From contig DATIDV010000024.1 in NCBI GenBank assembly GCA_035456105.1, positions 1 through 64,000 on the forward strand: DNA of 64,000 nt, written 5' to 3'. Positions 32,226 through 39,889 of the stretch are shown here, piece after piece. This DNA is from Viridibacterium sp035456105. GTDB taxonomy: Bacteria; Pseudomonadota; Gammaproteobacteria; Burkholderiales; Rhodocyclaceae. The position numbers and the translations under genes are program-made. Under the pieces are notes generated by a model, which did not search any database, had not been told where the DNA came from, and worked only from the letters and a program-made list of their open reading frames with translations. Positions within the stretch are counted from its first letter, which is position 1; each line of letters begins with the position of its first letter.

Positions 32226-32489
32226 ATGCCCACGCCCGAAAGCTCACGTCCCGTGCCTGTCAGCAAGCTTTGCGGCGAAGTCAGTGCCGGGATGCATGGC
32301 GAAGGCAGCAAGAGCGAACATCGGGCGCTGTTCATCGAGACGCCAAAGGGCCGCTTCATCCTGCGCCGCAAGGGTGGCCCCGCGTTTGCCGATGCCACAC
32401 TCGAGTGCTATCTCGGGCACACGGTCGAGTGCGATGGCTTTCTTCTGGGCTCCACGCTGCTCTGTGAACAGATCAGGATCGTGGAATGA
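32226..32489 (+). CDS. Small beta-rich protein linked to the C25 peptidase, 87 aa
   Basis: Begins at ATG 32226, one base after the peptidase stop codon, so translational coupling is likely. The sequence alternates short strands (RALFIETPKGRFILRRKGGP, then ECYLGHTVECDGFLLGSTLL and CEQIRIVE), suggesting a small OB- or SH3-like barrel. It has three Cys residues in its second half and no signal peptide. I do not recognise a family. The tight spacing suggests a partner of the peptidase: inhibitor, adaptor or substrate carrier. That is inference from context alone. Confidence 0.65.
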   Translation: MPTPESSRPVPVSKLCGEVSAGMHGEGSKSEHRALFIETPKGRFILRRKGGPAFADATLECYLGHTVECDGFLLGSTLLCEQIRIVE

Positions 32490-32555
32490 AACTTCTGCGC
32501 AATTCATGTTGATTGGCTGCAAGAACCATCCCTTTCTACATCGAAGGAGCTTGTC

Positions 32556-32696
32556 ATGAAAAAAGCTGACTTGATCGACGTCGCGGGTAAAGACCGCCCC
32601 TCCAAGGCCACCACAGCCGAGCTCAAAGCGGCGGCGGCTAGCAAGAAAGTGGTACCCACGCCCACGGCCAGCAAACCGCCTCCCGAGAAGAAGTAA
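32556..32696 (+). CDS. Very small Lys/Ala/Pro-rich protein, 46 aa
   Basis: ATG 32556 is preceded by GAAGGAG with ideal spacing, which is the main reason to call this short frame. It reads MKKADLIDVAGKDRPSKATT, then ELKAAAASKK and a Pro/Thr/Lys tail ending PPPEKK. It is basic, lacks Cys and aromatic residues, and is probably helical at the front and disordered at the end. It is 66 nt downstream of the 87-aa gene and probably belongs to the peptidase operon. It could be a substrate or regulator of the protease, or an independent basic peptide. Confidence 0.6.
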   Translation: MKKADLIDVAGKDRPSKATTAELKAAAASKKVVPTPTASKPPPEKK

Positions 32697-32767
32697 AGCG
32701 CATCCAGCATTGATCAAGCACTGGCGATTGCCGGGTCGCCCTTGACGTTTCTGCTTGCCGCGGCCGC

Positions 32768-33086
32768 TTAGCGGATGGATGCCTCGACCCGCCTGTTGTG
32801 GGGTTCGAAGGTGTCGTCGGGGGCGGAATCAAAAGATTGCGCTCGCCATGCGACTCGATGGCGATTGAACTCATATTCGCACTTGCACTTGCACTTGCAC
32901 TTGCACTCGCACTCGCACTCGGGCCTCTCGCCTTCAACAGCCCCACCACGCTTGCCTGGCTGAGCGCCAGTTGGGCGTTATACGCTTATGTCATGACCGC
33001 GTCGGTGGGGGCAATCACGGAAACGTCAATCGAGCTGCGGCTGGTGGCTTCGCTGATGATCCGGGGAATCAGGGTTGGCGAGTCGC
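32768..33086 (-). pseudogene. Decayed partial copy of an OmpA-type gene
   Basis: On the minus strand this segment parallels the C-terminal OmpA domain of the gene at 34233-34880: SSIAIESHGERNLLIP is identical, and the DNA shows clear similarity from the stop region to TGGAATCAGG...GCGAGTCG. A frameshift follows ERNLLIP, several codons are lost, and the LNANAH region is replaced by a run of Ala-Ser from a hexanucleotide repeat. There is no N-terminal part, lipobox or start. It is a partial duplicate that arrived or survived beyond the yhcC gene, about 1.1 kb from its parent. Confidence 0.8.
32879..32920. repeat. Hexanucleotide microsatellite (GCACTT)4(GCACTC)3
   Basis: Seven perfect or near-perfect hexamers, GCACTT four times then GCACTC three times, lie within the decayed OmpA copy. 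The intact gene at 34233-34880 has no such array at the corresponding place (only GCGCATTTGCG), so the array expanded after duplication. Confidence 0.95.
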
Positions 33087-33159
33087 GCGGAATTGACATT
33101 CATCAAGCCGGGTGAGGATGGGCGGCTGGACTGCCCGATTTGCTTGCTAGGCTCCCGCC

Positions 33160-34128
33160 ATGTCGCAAGCCACGCTCCCCGCTCACTTCAACAAAGCCCG
33201 TTATTTCGCCTGGAACGATTGGGTGAAGACTGCCTACGGCGGCCGGGTGCAGAAGGTGTCACTGGATGCGGGCTTCAGCTGTCCGAATCGCGATGGCAGT
33301 CTGGGGCGGGGTGGCTGCACGTTCTGCAACAATCGCGCCTTTACGCCCTCGTACCTCGCGGAAGCGCCCTCGCTCAGCGCCCAGCTCGAGACCGGCATCG
33401 CCTTCTTGCGTCGGCGCTACCCGCGCACTTCGCGCTACCTGGCGTACTTCCAGTCTTACTCGAACACTTATGCCCCGCTCGACGTGCTGCGCGAACGTTA
33501 CGAGGCGGCGCTGGCGCATCCACAGGTGGCCGGGCTGGTGATCGGCACGCGACCGGACTGTCTGCCCGATGCGGTGCTGGACTATCTGGCCGAGCTGTCG
33601 CAGCACTGCATCGTGGAGCTGGAGATCGGCATCGAGTCCTGCGACGACGATGTGCTGGTGCGTTGCGAGCGCGGGCACGACTTCGCGTGCAGTGAGGATG
33701 CGATTCGTCGTGCAGCGGCGCGCGGTCTGCAAGTCACCGGGCATCTCTTGCTGGGCCTGCCGGGCGAGACGCGTGACACGGTACGTGCCGGGGCCGAGCG
33801 TCTAGCGGCGCTGCCGCTGGCGGCCTTGAAGTTCCATCAATTGCAGATCGTGCGCAACACCAAGCTGGCCGTGCAGTGGAAGCGCGCACCGGGCAGCATC
33901 GCGCTGCCGGGTCCGGATGAATATCTGGATTGGGTGGTCGACACGCTGGAGCGCTTGCCGACCAGCGTGCGCGTGCAGCGCCTTGGCAGCGAGGTACCGC
34001 CGTCGCAGCGCTTCTTGCCGAATGATGAGGACTGGAGCGTGAGAGCGTCGGACTACCAGTCCATGCTGGCGCAGCGATTGCGTGAGCGTGATACCTGGCA
34101 AGGACGCCTGACACGCGCGGCCGGCTGA
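33160..34128 (+). CDS. yhcC: Radical SAM protein of the YhcC/TIGR01212 family
   Basis: 322 aa, full length for the family. The cluster-binding motif is split as in YhcC proteins: FSCPNRDGSLGRGGCTFCNN at about residues 38-57. Downstream are the TIM-barrel elements YFQSYSNTYAPLDVLRERYE, VELEIGIESCDDDVL and HLLLGLPGETRDT. It should bind a [4Fe-4S] cluster and cleave S-adenosylmethionine; the substrate is not known with certainty (the family is related to Elp3-like enzymes). It stands alone between the OmpA remnant and the convergent OmpA gene. Confidence 0.92.
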   Translation: MSQATLPAHFNKARYFAWNDWVKTAYGGRVQKVSLDAGFSCPNRDGSLGRGGCTFCNNRAFTPSYLAEAPSLSAQLETGIAFLRRRYPRTSRYLAYFQSYSNTYAPLDVLRERYEAALAHPQVAGLVIGTRPDCLPDAVLDYLAELSQHCIVELEIGIESCDDDVLVRCERGHDFACSEDAIRRAAARGLQVTGHLLLGLPGETRDTVRAGAERLAALPLAALKFHQLQIVRNTKLAVQWKRAPGSIALPGPDEYLDWVVDTLERLPTSVRVQRLGSEVPPSQRFLPNDEDWSVRASDYQSMLAQRLRERDTWQGRLTRAAG

Positions 34129-34232
34129 ACGGCTGATCACGAGGCAAGTGCAGTAGAGCCAGTTCCGGAGCGAGCACTTGAAACCTCCGGTCAACTCGGG
34201 GACTTTCTGTTGCGCAGCGTGCCGTGCGGTCG

Positions 34233-34880
34233 TTAGCGGATGGACACTTCGACTCGTCTGTTGCGCGGCTCGAAAGTGTTGTCGGGGGTCGGGATCAGCA
34301 GGTTGCGCTCGCCATGCGACTCGATGGCGATTGAGCTCACATGCGCATTTGCGTTGAGGCCTTTCGCCTTCAACAACTCGACCACCGCATTTGCGCGGCC
34401 GAGCGACAGCTGTTCGTTGTACGCGTCTGTCATGACCGTGTCGGTGTGGCCAATCACCGAGATGTCAATCGAGCTGCGGCTGGTGGCTTCGGCAATGATC
34501 TGTGGAATCAGGAGCAGCGAGTCGTTGGTCAGGCTTGTGCCCGTGCTGAAGTACAGCAGATAGCGGACCGGAAGTTTCGGCCGGGCGGCGATCGTGGCGC
34601 TGAAGTCCTTGTCGAGTTGCGGCTGTCCGGGTGGCGCGGCGATGGCGCTGCCGTCGGTGGCCGCCGCCTGACCTGCCTTGTCCAGCACCTGCTCGCCGCG
34701 CGCGCCGCTGACGATCACCTTGCCGACCGTGCCATCCGGGCTGGGCAGCAGCACGACGTAGGACTTTGGCGTGCTGGCGCAGCCGGAGAGGGCGAACAGT
34801 GCAAGGCCCACGATCAGCATCGCTGCACGCGAAAGCAACCCGCCAGCGCGTGCCCCGCACTCAAGACGGGCGTCGATCAT
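34233..34880 (-). CDS. OmpA-family lipoprotein
   Basis: 215 aa. A lipoprotein signal ends at LSGC (Cys about 34), followed by a linker with SYVVLLPSPDGTVGKVIVSG and a C-terminal OmpA-like peptidoglycan-binding domain (about 105-215: LLYFSTGTSLTN, VIGHTDTVMTDAYNEQLSLG, RANAVVELLKAKG, NRRVEVSI). It likely anchors the outer membrane to the wall. It overlaps the upstream FecR-domain gene by four bases (ATGA), indicating an operon. Its 3' half has a decayed partial copy at 32768-33086. Confidence 0.9.
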   Translation of the reverse strand: MIDARLECGARAGGLLSRAAMLIVGLALFALSGCASTPKSYVVLLPSPDGTVGKVIVSGARGEQVLDKAGQAAATDGSAIAAPPGQPQLDKDFSATIAARPKLPVRYLLYFSTGTSLTNDSLLLIPQIIAEATSRSSIDISVIGHTDTVMTDAYNEQLSLGRANAVVELLKAKGLNANAHVSSIAIESHGERNLLIPTPDNTFEPRNRRVEVSIR

Positions 34881-35323
34881 TCTTCGACCTTGACCAGGAA
34901 CTGCGTGCCGCGCACGCCGATCACGCCGGACGGGGTCGTGATGCTGACGGCATCCGGCTTGAGCTTGGCGATCACGCCGGAGACGTAGTTGAGGCTGCCC
35001 TTGGTCAGCTTGCTGCCGAGCTTGAGTTTGCCCTGCGCGGGGGCATAGAGATATTCGTCGACGGAGAACGTGGTGTCCGCACCGAAGGACATGACGGTTT
35101 CATCCTTGAAGGTGACGCCCATGCTGCTCTTGCTGCCGGTCTGCAGCAGGCTGCCCTGATACACGGGCGAGCCGACATCGGCCTTGAGCTTCGTGCCTGC
35201 CGTGGTGATCGAGGCCTCGCCGACAAGGGTCTTGACGTAGCCGATCGGCAAATCGTCGGCTCGGGCGTCCAGTATGACGAGTAGCGCCGTGAGCAGCAGG
35301 ATCAGCAGGATGGGGTATCTCAT
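34877..35323 (-). CDS. FecR-domain periplasmic protein
   Basis: 148 aa with an N-terminal signal peptide (LLILLLTALLVILDARA) and a single FecR domain (about 28-145): GYVKTLVGEASITTAGTKLK, SPVYQGSLLQTG and the end TTPSGVIGVRGTQFLVKVEE. Stand-alone FecR domains in this setting are commonly co-encoded with OmpA lipoproteins and a CHASE2-cyclase, and probably act in the envelope rather than as iron anti-sigma factors. TTTTCCT-type upstream sequence gives AGGAAAAGC before the ATG. It is divergent from the CHASE2-cyclase gene (243 nt between starts). Confidence 0.9.
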   Translation of the reverse strand: MRYPILLILLLTALLVILDARADDLPIGYVKTLVGEASITTAGTKLKADVGSPVYQGSLLQTGSKSSMGVTFKDETVMSFGADTTFSVDEYLYAPAQGKLKLGSKLTKGSLNYVSGVIAKLKPDAVSITTPSGVIGVRGTQFLVKVEE

Positions 35324-35566
35324 GTGCTTTTCCTCCAGGCCTCCCGCGGGCGGGCAAAGGCGAGAGACGTGGGTTGCCCGTCGACGGATTGAGTTTCAGC
35401 ATAGACGGATGTAACCGGAAATCTGTTCGGCATTTCGGATGAGGCGTATACCGCGAGAAGGATCATCTCTGCCTGCGAAACTGTCATGCTCGGCGTGCGA
35501 GATCTGTTCGTGGCTCCTGTGTAAAAGCAAGCTCCGGTCCTGCGTGGATGCAATGGGCTTGAACGC

Positions 35567-37828
35567 ATGCCGATGAACCGCGCCGGAGGCGGTGGCAATC
35601 CGGGGCTCGCACGACAAGGGAGGATTGAATTGGCGCGTGCGCGGGGTTCGATCGGGTGGCGGGCGACCTTTACGCTGAAGCGTCTGGGCGTTCTGTTGCC
35701 CGTCGTGTCCGTGCTGCTCGGGCTCACCCTGCTGGTCATCGACCCCCGGCCGATGCAGACCTTGCGCAATAACCTGTTCGACCAGTACCAGCGCTGGTCG
35801 CCGCGCGCCTACGTCGATGCGCCGGTGCGCATCGTCGATATCGACGAGGAGACCCTGCACCGTCTCGGGCAGTGGCCATGGCCGCGGACCCTGCTCGCCG
35901 AACTCGTCGAACGCCTCAAGGCGAGCGGCGTTGCGACCATCGGTTTCGACCTGCTGCTCGCCGAGCCGGATCGCACCTCGCCGCAGCGCGTGACGAAACG
36001 CTGGCCCTTGCCTGAGGCCACGCGCCAGGTCCTGCAAAAACTCCCCGATCATGATCAGGTTCTGGCCAGGAGCCTGGCAGGCGCGTCAGCGGTATTGGGC
36101 TTTGCGTTGCAAGGCGGGCCGGCGCATTCAAAGAGCGCCCGACTGGAACCGGGTGTTAGTCAGGCGCTGCGGTGGCGTCCGTTTCGCTACATCCATGCTG
36201 GTGAGCCCGCCGAGAAAAGCCTGTACGCGTTCGATGCAGTCATCGCTGCCCGACCTGAACTGGAACCCGCCGCTGCAGGCTATGGCGCCCTGAATTTCGT
36301 GGCCGACAGCGATGGCATCGTGCGCCGCGTGCCGCTGGTGATGAGCCTGCACGGCGAGCCGGTTCCCACGCTGGTGGCCGAGCTGCTGCGTGTGGCGCAG
36401 GGCGAGAAAAACTACTTTCTCAGGAGCGAGGGCCGCGAGCTTGGCCTCGCCGAAATTCGCATCGGCAGTTTCCGCGTCCCGACGACGGCCGAGGGTGAAG
36501 TCTGGGTGCACTACGCCGACAGGGTTGCCGATCGCTATCTGCCGGCCTGGAAAATCCTTGCCGGAGAGGTGCCCGCTGCCATGCTGGACGGGCACATCGT
36601 GCTGATCGGCAGTTCGGCGCAGGGTCTGATGGACCTGCGCTTTAGCCCGCTCGGCAGGATCATGCCCGGCATCGAAGCGCATGCGCAGGCGCTGGAGCAG
36701 ATACTGTCCGGCCAGAGCTTGCAGCGACCGGCCTGGGCCTTGGCCGTCGAGGCGATTGTCATTGCCATGGGCGGGCTGGCGATCGCCTGGCTGTCGATAC
36801 GCGGCCGCGCCTTCATTGCAGCGCTGACGACAGCCGTTGCGCTGCTCCTGCTGCTGGCCAGTGGCTGGTACGCCTTTCGCGCGCATGCCTTGCTGATCAA
36901 CACCGTCACGCCGGCGCTGGTCTTTGCCTGCACCTTCGTGCTGGGCAGCCTGATGCATCACTTCATCAGCGAACGCGAGCACCGCTGGATCAAGGCCGTG
37001 TTCTCGCGCTACGTCTCGCCCAATCGCGTCGAGTTCCTCGTTCAGCACCCGGATGCGATGACGCTGGGTGGCCAGCGTCAGGACTGCAGCTTCGTATTTA
37101 CCGATCTGACCAACTTTACCGCCCTGATGGAAAGCGTCGATCCGCAGGAGGCGGTCGCCCTCCTCAACGATTATCTGGACGAGATGATTGCCGTCGCCTT
37201 CCGTCACGAAGGCACGCTGGACCGCATCGTCGGCGACTCCGTGGCCATCATGTTCTCGGCGCCCGTGCCGCAGCCGGATCATCGCGCGCGTGCGCTGGCC
37301 TGCGCACTGGAGATGGATGCCTTCGCGGCCGGCTATGCCACCAGACTCAACGACAAGGGCATCGGCTTCGGCAAGACGCGCATCGGCATTCACTCCGGCG
37401 AGGTCATCGTCGGCAACTTTGGCGGCTCGACGATTTTTGACTACCGCGCCCTCGGTGATCCGGTGAATACCGCGTCGCGTCTGGAAAGCGTGAACAAGCA
37501 GCTCGGCACGACGATCTGCATGTCGGCGGAAACGCTCGCAGGCTGCGCGGCCGCACGCGTGCGGCCGGTGGGGCGTCTTGTGCTCAAGGGCAGGAGTGCG
37601 CCGTTGCAGGTGCATGAGCCCGTCACGGAGCGCTGTGTCGCGCGCTACGCGCCGGCCGACGAGTATCACAAGGCGTATCGCCTGATGGCGGAGGGCGCCA
37701 CAGAAAGCGCTGCCGAATCGTTCAGGACGCTGGCGCAGGCCTGGCCGGAAGACCCGCTGGTGGCGCTGCATGCGCGTCGCCTTGCAGAAGGCGAACGCGG
37801 CGACCTGATGGTGATGGGGGCCAAGTAG
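35567..37828 (+). CDS. CHASE2-domain class III nucleotidyl cyclase
   Basis: 753 aa. One membrane helix (about 40-60), an extracytoplasmic CHASE2 sensor (about 70-370, with VRIVDIDEETLHRLGQWPWP), three further helices (about 385-455) and a class III cyclase domain (about 495-680). The two metal-binding Asp are in FVFTDLTNFT and VGDSVAIMF. The substrate-selecting Lys of most adenylate cyclases aligns with an Arg in TLDRIVGDS. RALGDPVNTASRLE completes the site. It should make cAMP, or possibly another cyclic nucleotide, in response to an envelope signal. TTG 35630, six bases after GGGAGG, may be the true start. A glutaminase with a cNMP-binding domain lies downstream. Confidence 0.9.
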   Translation: MPMNRAGGGGNPGLARQGRIELARARGSIGWRATFTLKRLGVLLPVVSVLLGLTLLVIDPRPMQTLRNNLFDQYQRWSPRAYVDAPVRIVDIDEETLHRLGQWPWPRTLLAELVERLKASGVATIGFDLLLAEPDRTSPQRVTKRWPLPEATRQVLQKLPDHDQVLARSLAGASAVLGFALQGGPAHSKSARLEPGVSQALRWRPFRYIHAGEPAEKSLYAFDAVIAARPELEPAAAGYGALNFVADSDGIVRRVPLVMSLHGEPVPTLVAELLRVAQGEKNYFLRSEGRELGLAEIRIGSFRVPTTAEGEVWVHYADRVADRYLPAWKILAGEVPAAMLDGHIVLIGSSAQGLMDLRFSPLGRIMPGIEAHAQALEQILSGQSLQRPAWALAVEAIVIAMGGLAIAWLSIRGRAFIAALTTAVALLLLLASGWYAFRAHALLINTVTPALVFACTFVLGSLMHHFISEREHRWIKAVFSRYVSPNRVEFLVQHPDAMTLGGQRQDCSFVFTDLTNFTALMESVDPQEAVALLNDYLDEMIAVAFRHEGTLDRIVGDSVAIMFSAPVPQPDHRARALACALEMDAFAAGYATRLNDKGIGFGKTRIGIHSGEVIVGNFGGSTIFDYRALGDPVNTASRLESVNKQLGTTICMSAETLAGCAAARVRPVGRLVLKGRSAPLQVHEPVTERCVARYAPADEYHKAYRLMAEGATESAAESFRTLAQAWPEDPLVALHARRLAEGERGDLMVMGAK

Positions 37829-37846
37829 GTGGCCCGCTGGGATTTC

Positions 37847-37882
37847 AATTTGTCATCCCGGCTTGCGCCGGGATGACAAATT
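37847..37882. repeat. Perfect 16-bp hairpin (REP-like)
   Basis: AATTTGTCATCCCGGC-TTGC-GCCGGGATGACAAATT is a perfect palindrome with a 4-nt loop, located 18 nt after the cyclase stop. It is the compact form of the palindrome family also at 4306-4377 and 20121-20209. It could terminate, or partly attenuate, transcription into the glutaminase gene. Confidence 0.9.
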
Positions 37883-37970
37883 TGTTCCGGCGCGCCCTGC
37901 TTGTGTGCCTGCCTCTAGCATGAACTTTGCATAACCAGGCTCTGCTGCACTCATCCACCCGAACAAGACC

Positions 37971-39791
37971 ATGAAATCGCCCATACAGATCTATCTGGAA
38001 GCGCTGCACAAGGAACTTTCCAAGGAACGAAGCGGGCAACTCGCCAGCTATATCCCGGAACTGGCGCGGGTCGATCCGGATCAGTTCGGCATCTGCCTCG
38101 TAACAATGGATGGCGTGGCCTACTGTGTGGGCGATACCGATGCGAGCTTCACCATCCAGTCCATCTCCAAGGCTTTCGTCTATGCCGCGGCACTGGCCGA
38201 CCGCGGACAGGAATACGTGGCCGGCAAGGTTGGCGTGGAGCCGAGCGGCGATGCCTTCAATTCGATCAGCCTGCATCCCCAGACCGGGGCGCCGCTCAAT
38301 CCCATGATCAATGCTGGTGCCATTGCGACCACCAGCATGGTCGCCGGAGAGACGCCGGATGCACAGTGGCAGCGCATAGAGGCCGCGATGGGCGCCTTCA
38401 TCGGGCACGAAATCAGCGTCGACGAAGCGGTGTGTCGTTCCGAGAGCGAGACCGGTCATCGCAACCGCGCGATTTCCTGGATGCTGAAGAACTTCAACAT
38501 CGTCGAAGGCGATCCGATGGCGAAGCTGGAAAACTACTTCCGCCAATGCTCCATCCTCGTCAATTGCCGCGACCTTGCCTACATGGCGGCGACGCTGGCC
38601 AATAACGGCACGCATCCGCTCAGTCGCGTGCGCACCCTGCCCTCCGAGTACGTCGAGCGCGTCCTCGGCGTCATGGCAACCTGCGGCATGTACGACTACG
38701 CCGGCAGCTGGCTGTATGAAGTCGGCATGCCGGCCAAGAGCGGCGTCGGCGGCGGCATCGTCGCGGTACTGCCCGGGCGCTTCGGCATCGGCGTGTTCTC
38801 GCCGCGCCTCGACGAGAAGGGCAATAGCGTGCGCGGTATCGCGGTGTGCAAGCGCCTGTCGCGCGACATCGGCCTGAACATCTTCAGCTGGACCTCCGAC
38901 CCGTCGATGGCGCTGGGCCGCATCTACACCGGCGCCAACGCGCCCTCGCGGCGCCAGCCCGGCGGCGAGGCGCGCGAGCTGCTCAGGGCGCGCGCGCATC
39001 GCATCAAATACCTCAGCCTGAACGGCTATCTGGCCGTGGACGGCATCGAGTATGTGATCCGGCAGATGCTCACGCTGGCGCCGGACACGCACAGCTTCAT
39101 TCTCGACATGCATCAGGTGATCGGCATCTCCGAGAGCGCCGCGCGCCTGCTCAACCAGGCGCGTGCCAGCTTCCGCAACGATGACATCGCGGTGACCTTC
39201 TCGCGCATCCACGGTCGGCCGCAGATCTCGGCGCCGCTGAGCAAGACGGCCGGTGCCGGTCTGGGTTTCCTGAGTTTCGAAGACAACGACCTGGCCGTCG
39301 AGTGGTGCGAGAACCGCTTGCTCGAAGACCGCGCGGCCATGCCACAAGTCGCGGGCCGTCTGCAGGACGCAAGACTGTTCAAGGACATGCCGGAGAGTCT
39401 GCTGCAGGAGTTGGAGCGGGTCGGCATCCGTCAGGTCTATGCCGCCAAGGCACCGATTCTCGTCAGCGGCGAGGCCAGCGACGGCCGCATCTTCTTCATC
39501 CAGTCGGGGCAGGTCAGCGTCGTCGTGCCGCTGGAGGATGGCGCCAACCAGCGCATCTCGACGCTGGGCCCAGGCATGGTCTTCGGCGAGATGACCTTGC
39601 TCGGCGCCAGCCAGCGTAGTGCTTCGGTCTTCGCCGACGTCGACAGCAGCTGCATCGTCTTCGACGCCAGCGATCTTGAAAGCATCTCGGCGCGCGATCC
39701 GCAGTTCAAGATCAAGCTGCTGGCCAATCTCGCCGGCGATCTGGCCGACAAGCTGCGCACGGCGACGCAGTGGATCGCGGCGTTGGCCTGA
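37971..39791 (+). CDS. glsA: Glutaminase A fused to STAS and cyclic-nucleotide-binding domains
   Basis: 606 aa, twice the length of a standard glutaminase. Residues 1-305 are the serine-dependent beta-lactamase-like GlsA domain with the SxxK box in TIQSISKAF, ETGHRNRAISWMLKNF, QCSILVNCRDLA and VGMPAKSGVGGGI. It hydrolyses glutamine to glutamate and ammonia. Residues about 335-450 form a STAS-like domain (YLSLNGYLAVDG, HSFILDMHQVIGISESAARL). Residues about 465-600 are a CRP-type cNMP-binding domain with an intact phosphate-binding cassette, VFGEMTLLGASQRSASV (conserved Glu and Arg-Ser-Ala). Cyclic nucleotide control of the enzyme is implied. It lies 142 nt after the CHASE2-cyclase. Confidence 0.9.
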   Translation: MKSPIQIYLEALHKELSKERSGQLASYIPELARVDPDQFGICLVTMDGVAYCVGDTDASFTIQSISKAFVYAAALADRGQEYVAGKVGVEPSGDAFNSISLHPQTGAPLNPMINAGAIATTSMVAGETPDAQWQRIEAAMGAFIGHEISVDEAVCRSESETGHRNRAISWMLKNFNIVEGDPMAKLENYFRQCSILVNCRDLAYMAATLANNGTHPLSRVRTLPSEYVERVLGVMATCGMYDYAGSWLYEVGMPAKSGVGGGIVAVLPGRFGIGVFSPRLDEKGNSVRGIAVCKRLSRDIGLNIFSWTSDPSMALGRIYTGANAPSRRQPGGEARELLRARAHRIKYLSLNGYLAVDGIEYVIRQMLTLAPDTHSFILDMHQVIGISESAARLLNQARASFRNDDIAVTFSRIHGRPQISAPLSKTAGAGLGFLSFEDNDLAVEWCENRLLEDRAAMPQVAGRLQDARLFKDMPESLLQELERVGIRQVYAAKAPILVSGEASDGRIFFIQSGQVSVVVPLEDGANQRISTLGPGMVFGEMTLLGASQRSASVFADVDSSCIVFDASDLESISARDPQFKIKLLANLAGDLADKLRTATQWIAALA

Positions 39792-39843
39792 GCGCGCTCA
39801 GGATGTGTTTCACGCGCCGTGTTTATTCAGCAAGCCTTGACGT

Positions 39844-39872
39844 AAAAAGAGCCGCGCAAGCGGCTCCTTTCT
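39844..39872. terminator. Bidirectional Rho-independent terminator
   Basis: AAAAAGAGCCGC-GCAA-GCGGCTCCTTTCT: a 7-bp GC stem (GAGCCGC/GCGGCTC) flanked by A and T tracts. It separates the convergent glutaminase and SnoaL-like genes. Confidence 0.85.
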
Positions 39873-39889
39873 CCTGGGCATGCAGGCGG

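Noticed and set aside
32879..32920. Hexanucleotide array as a CRISPR-like or phase-variation switch of a live gene
   Set aside because: The unit is only 6 bp with no spacers, and the surrounding gene copy is already broken, so there is nothing evident to switch.
36128..37771. 547-aa minus-strand open frame opposite the CHASE2-cyclase
   Set aside because: It is the antisense shadow of a clear multi-domain gene in GC-rich DNA, with a His/Arg/Gln-rich composition typical of shadows.
37845..39347. 500-aa minus-strand open frame opposite the glutaminase gene
   Set aside because: Antisense to glsA; no family resemblance and no start signal.
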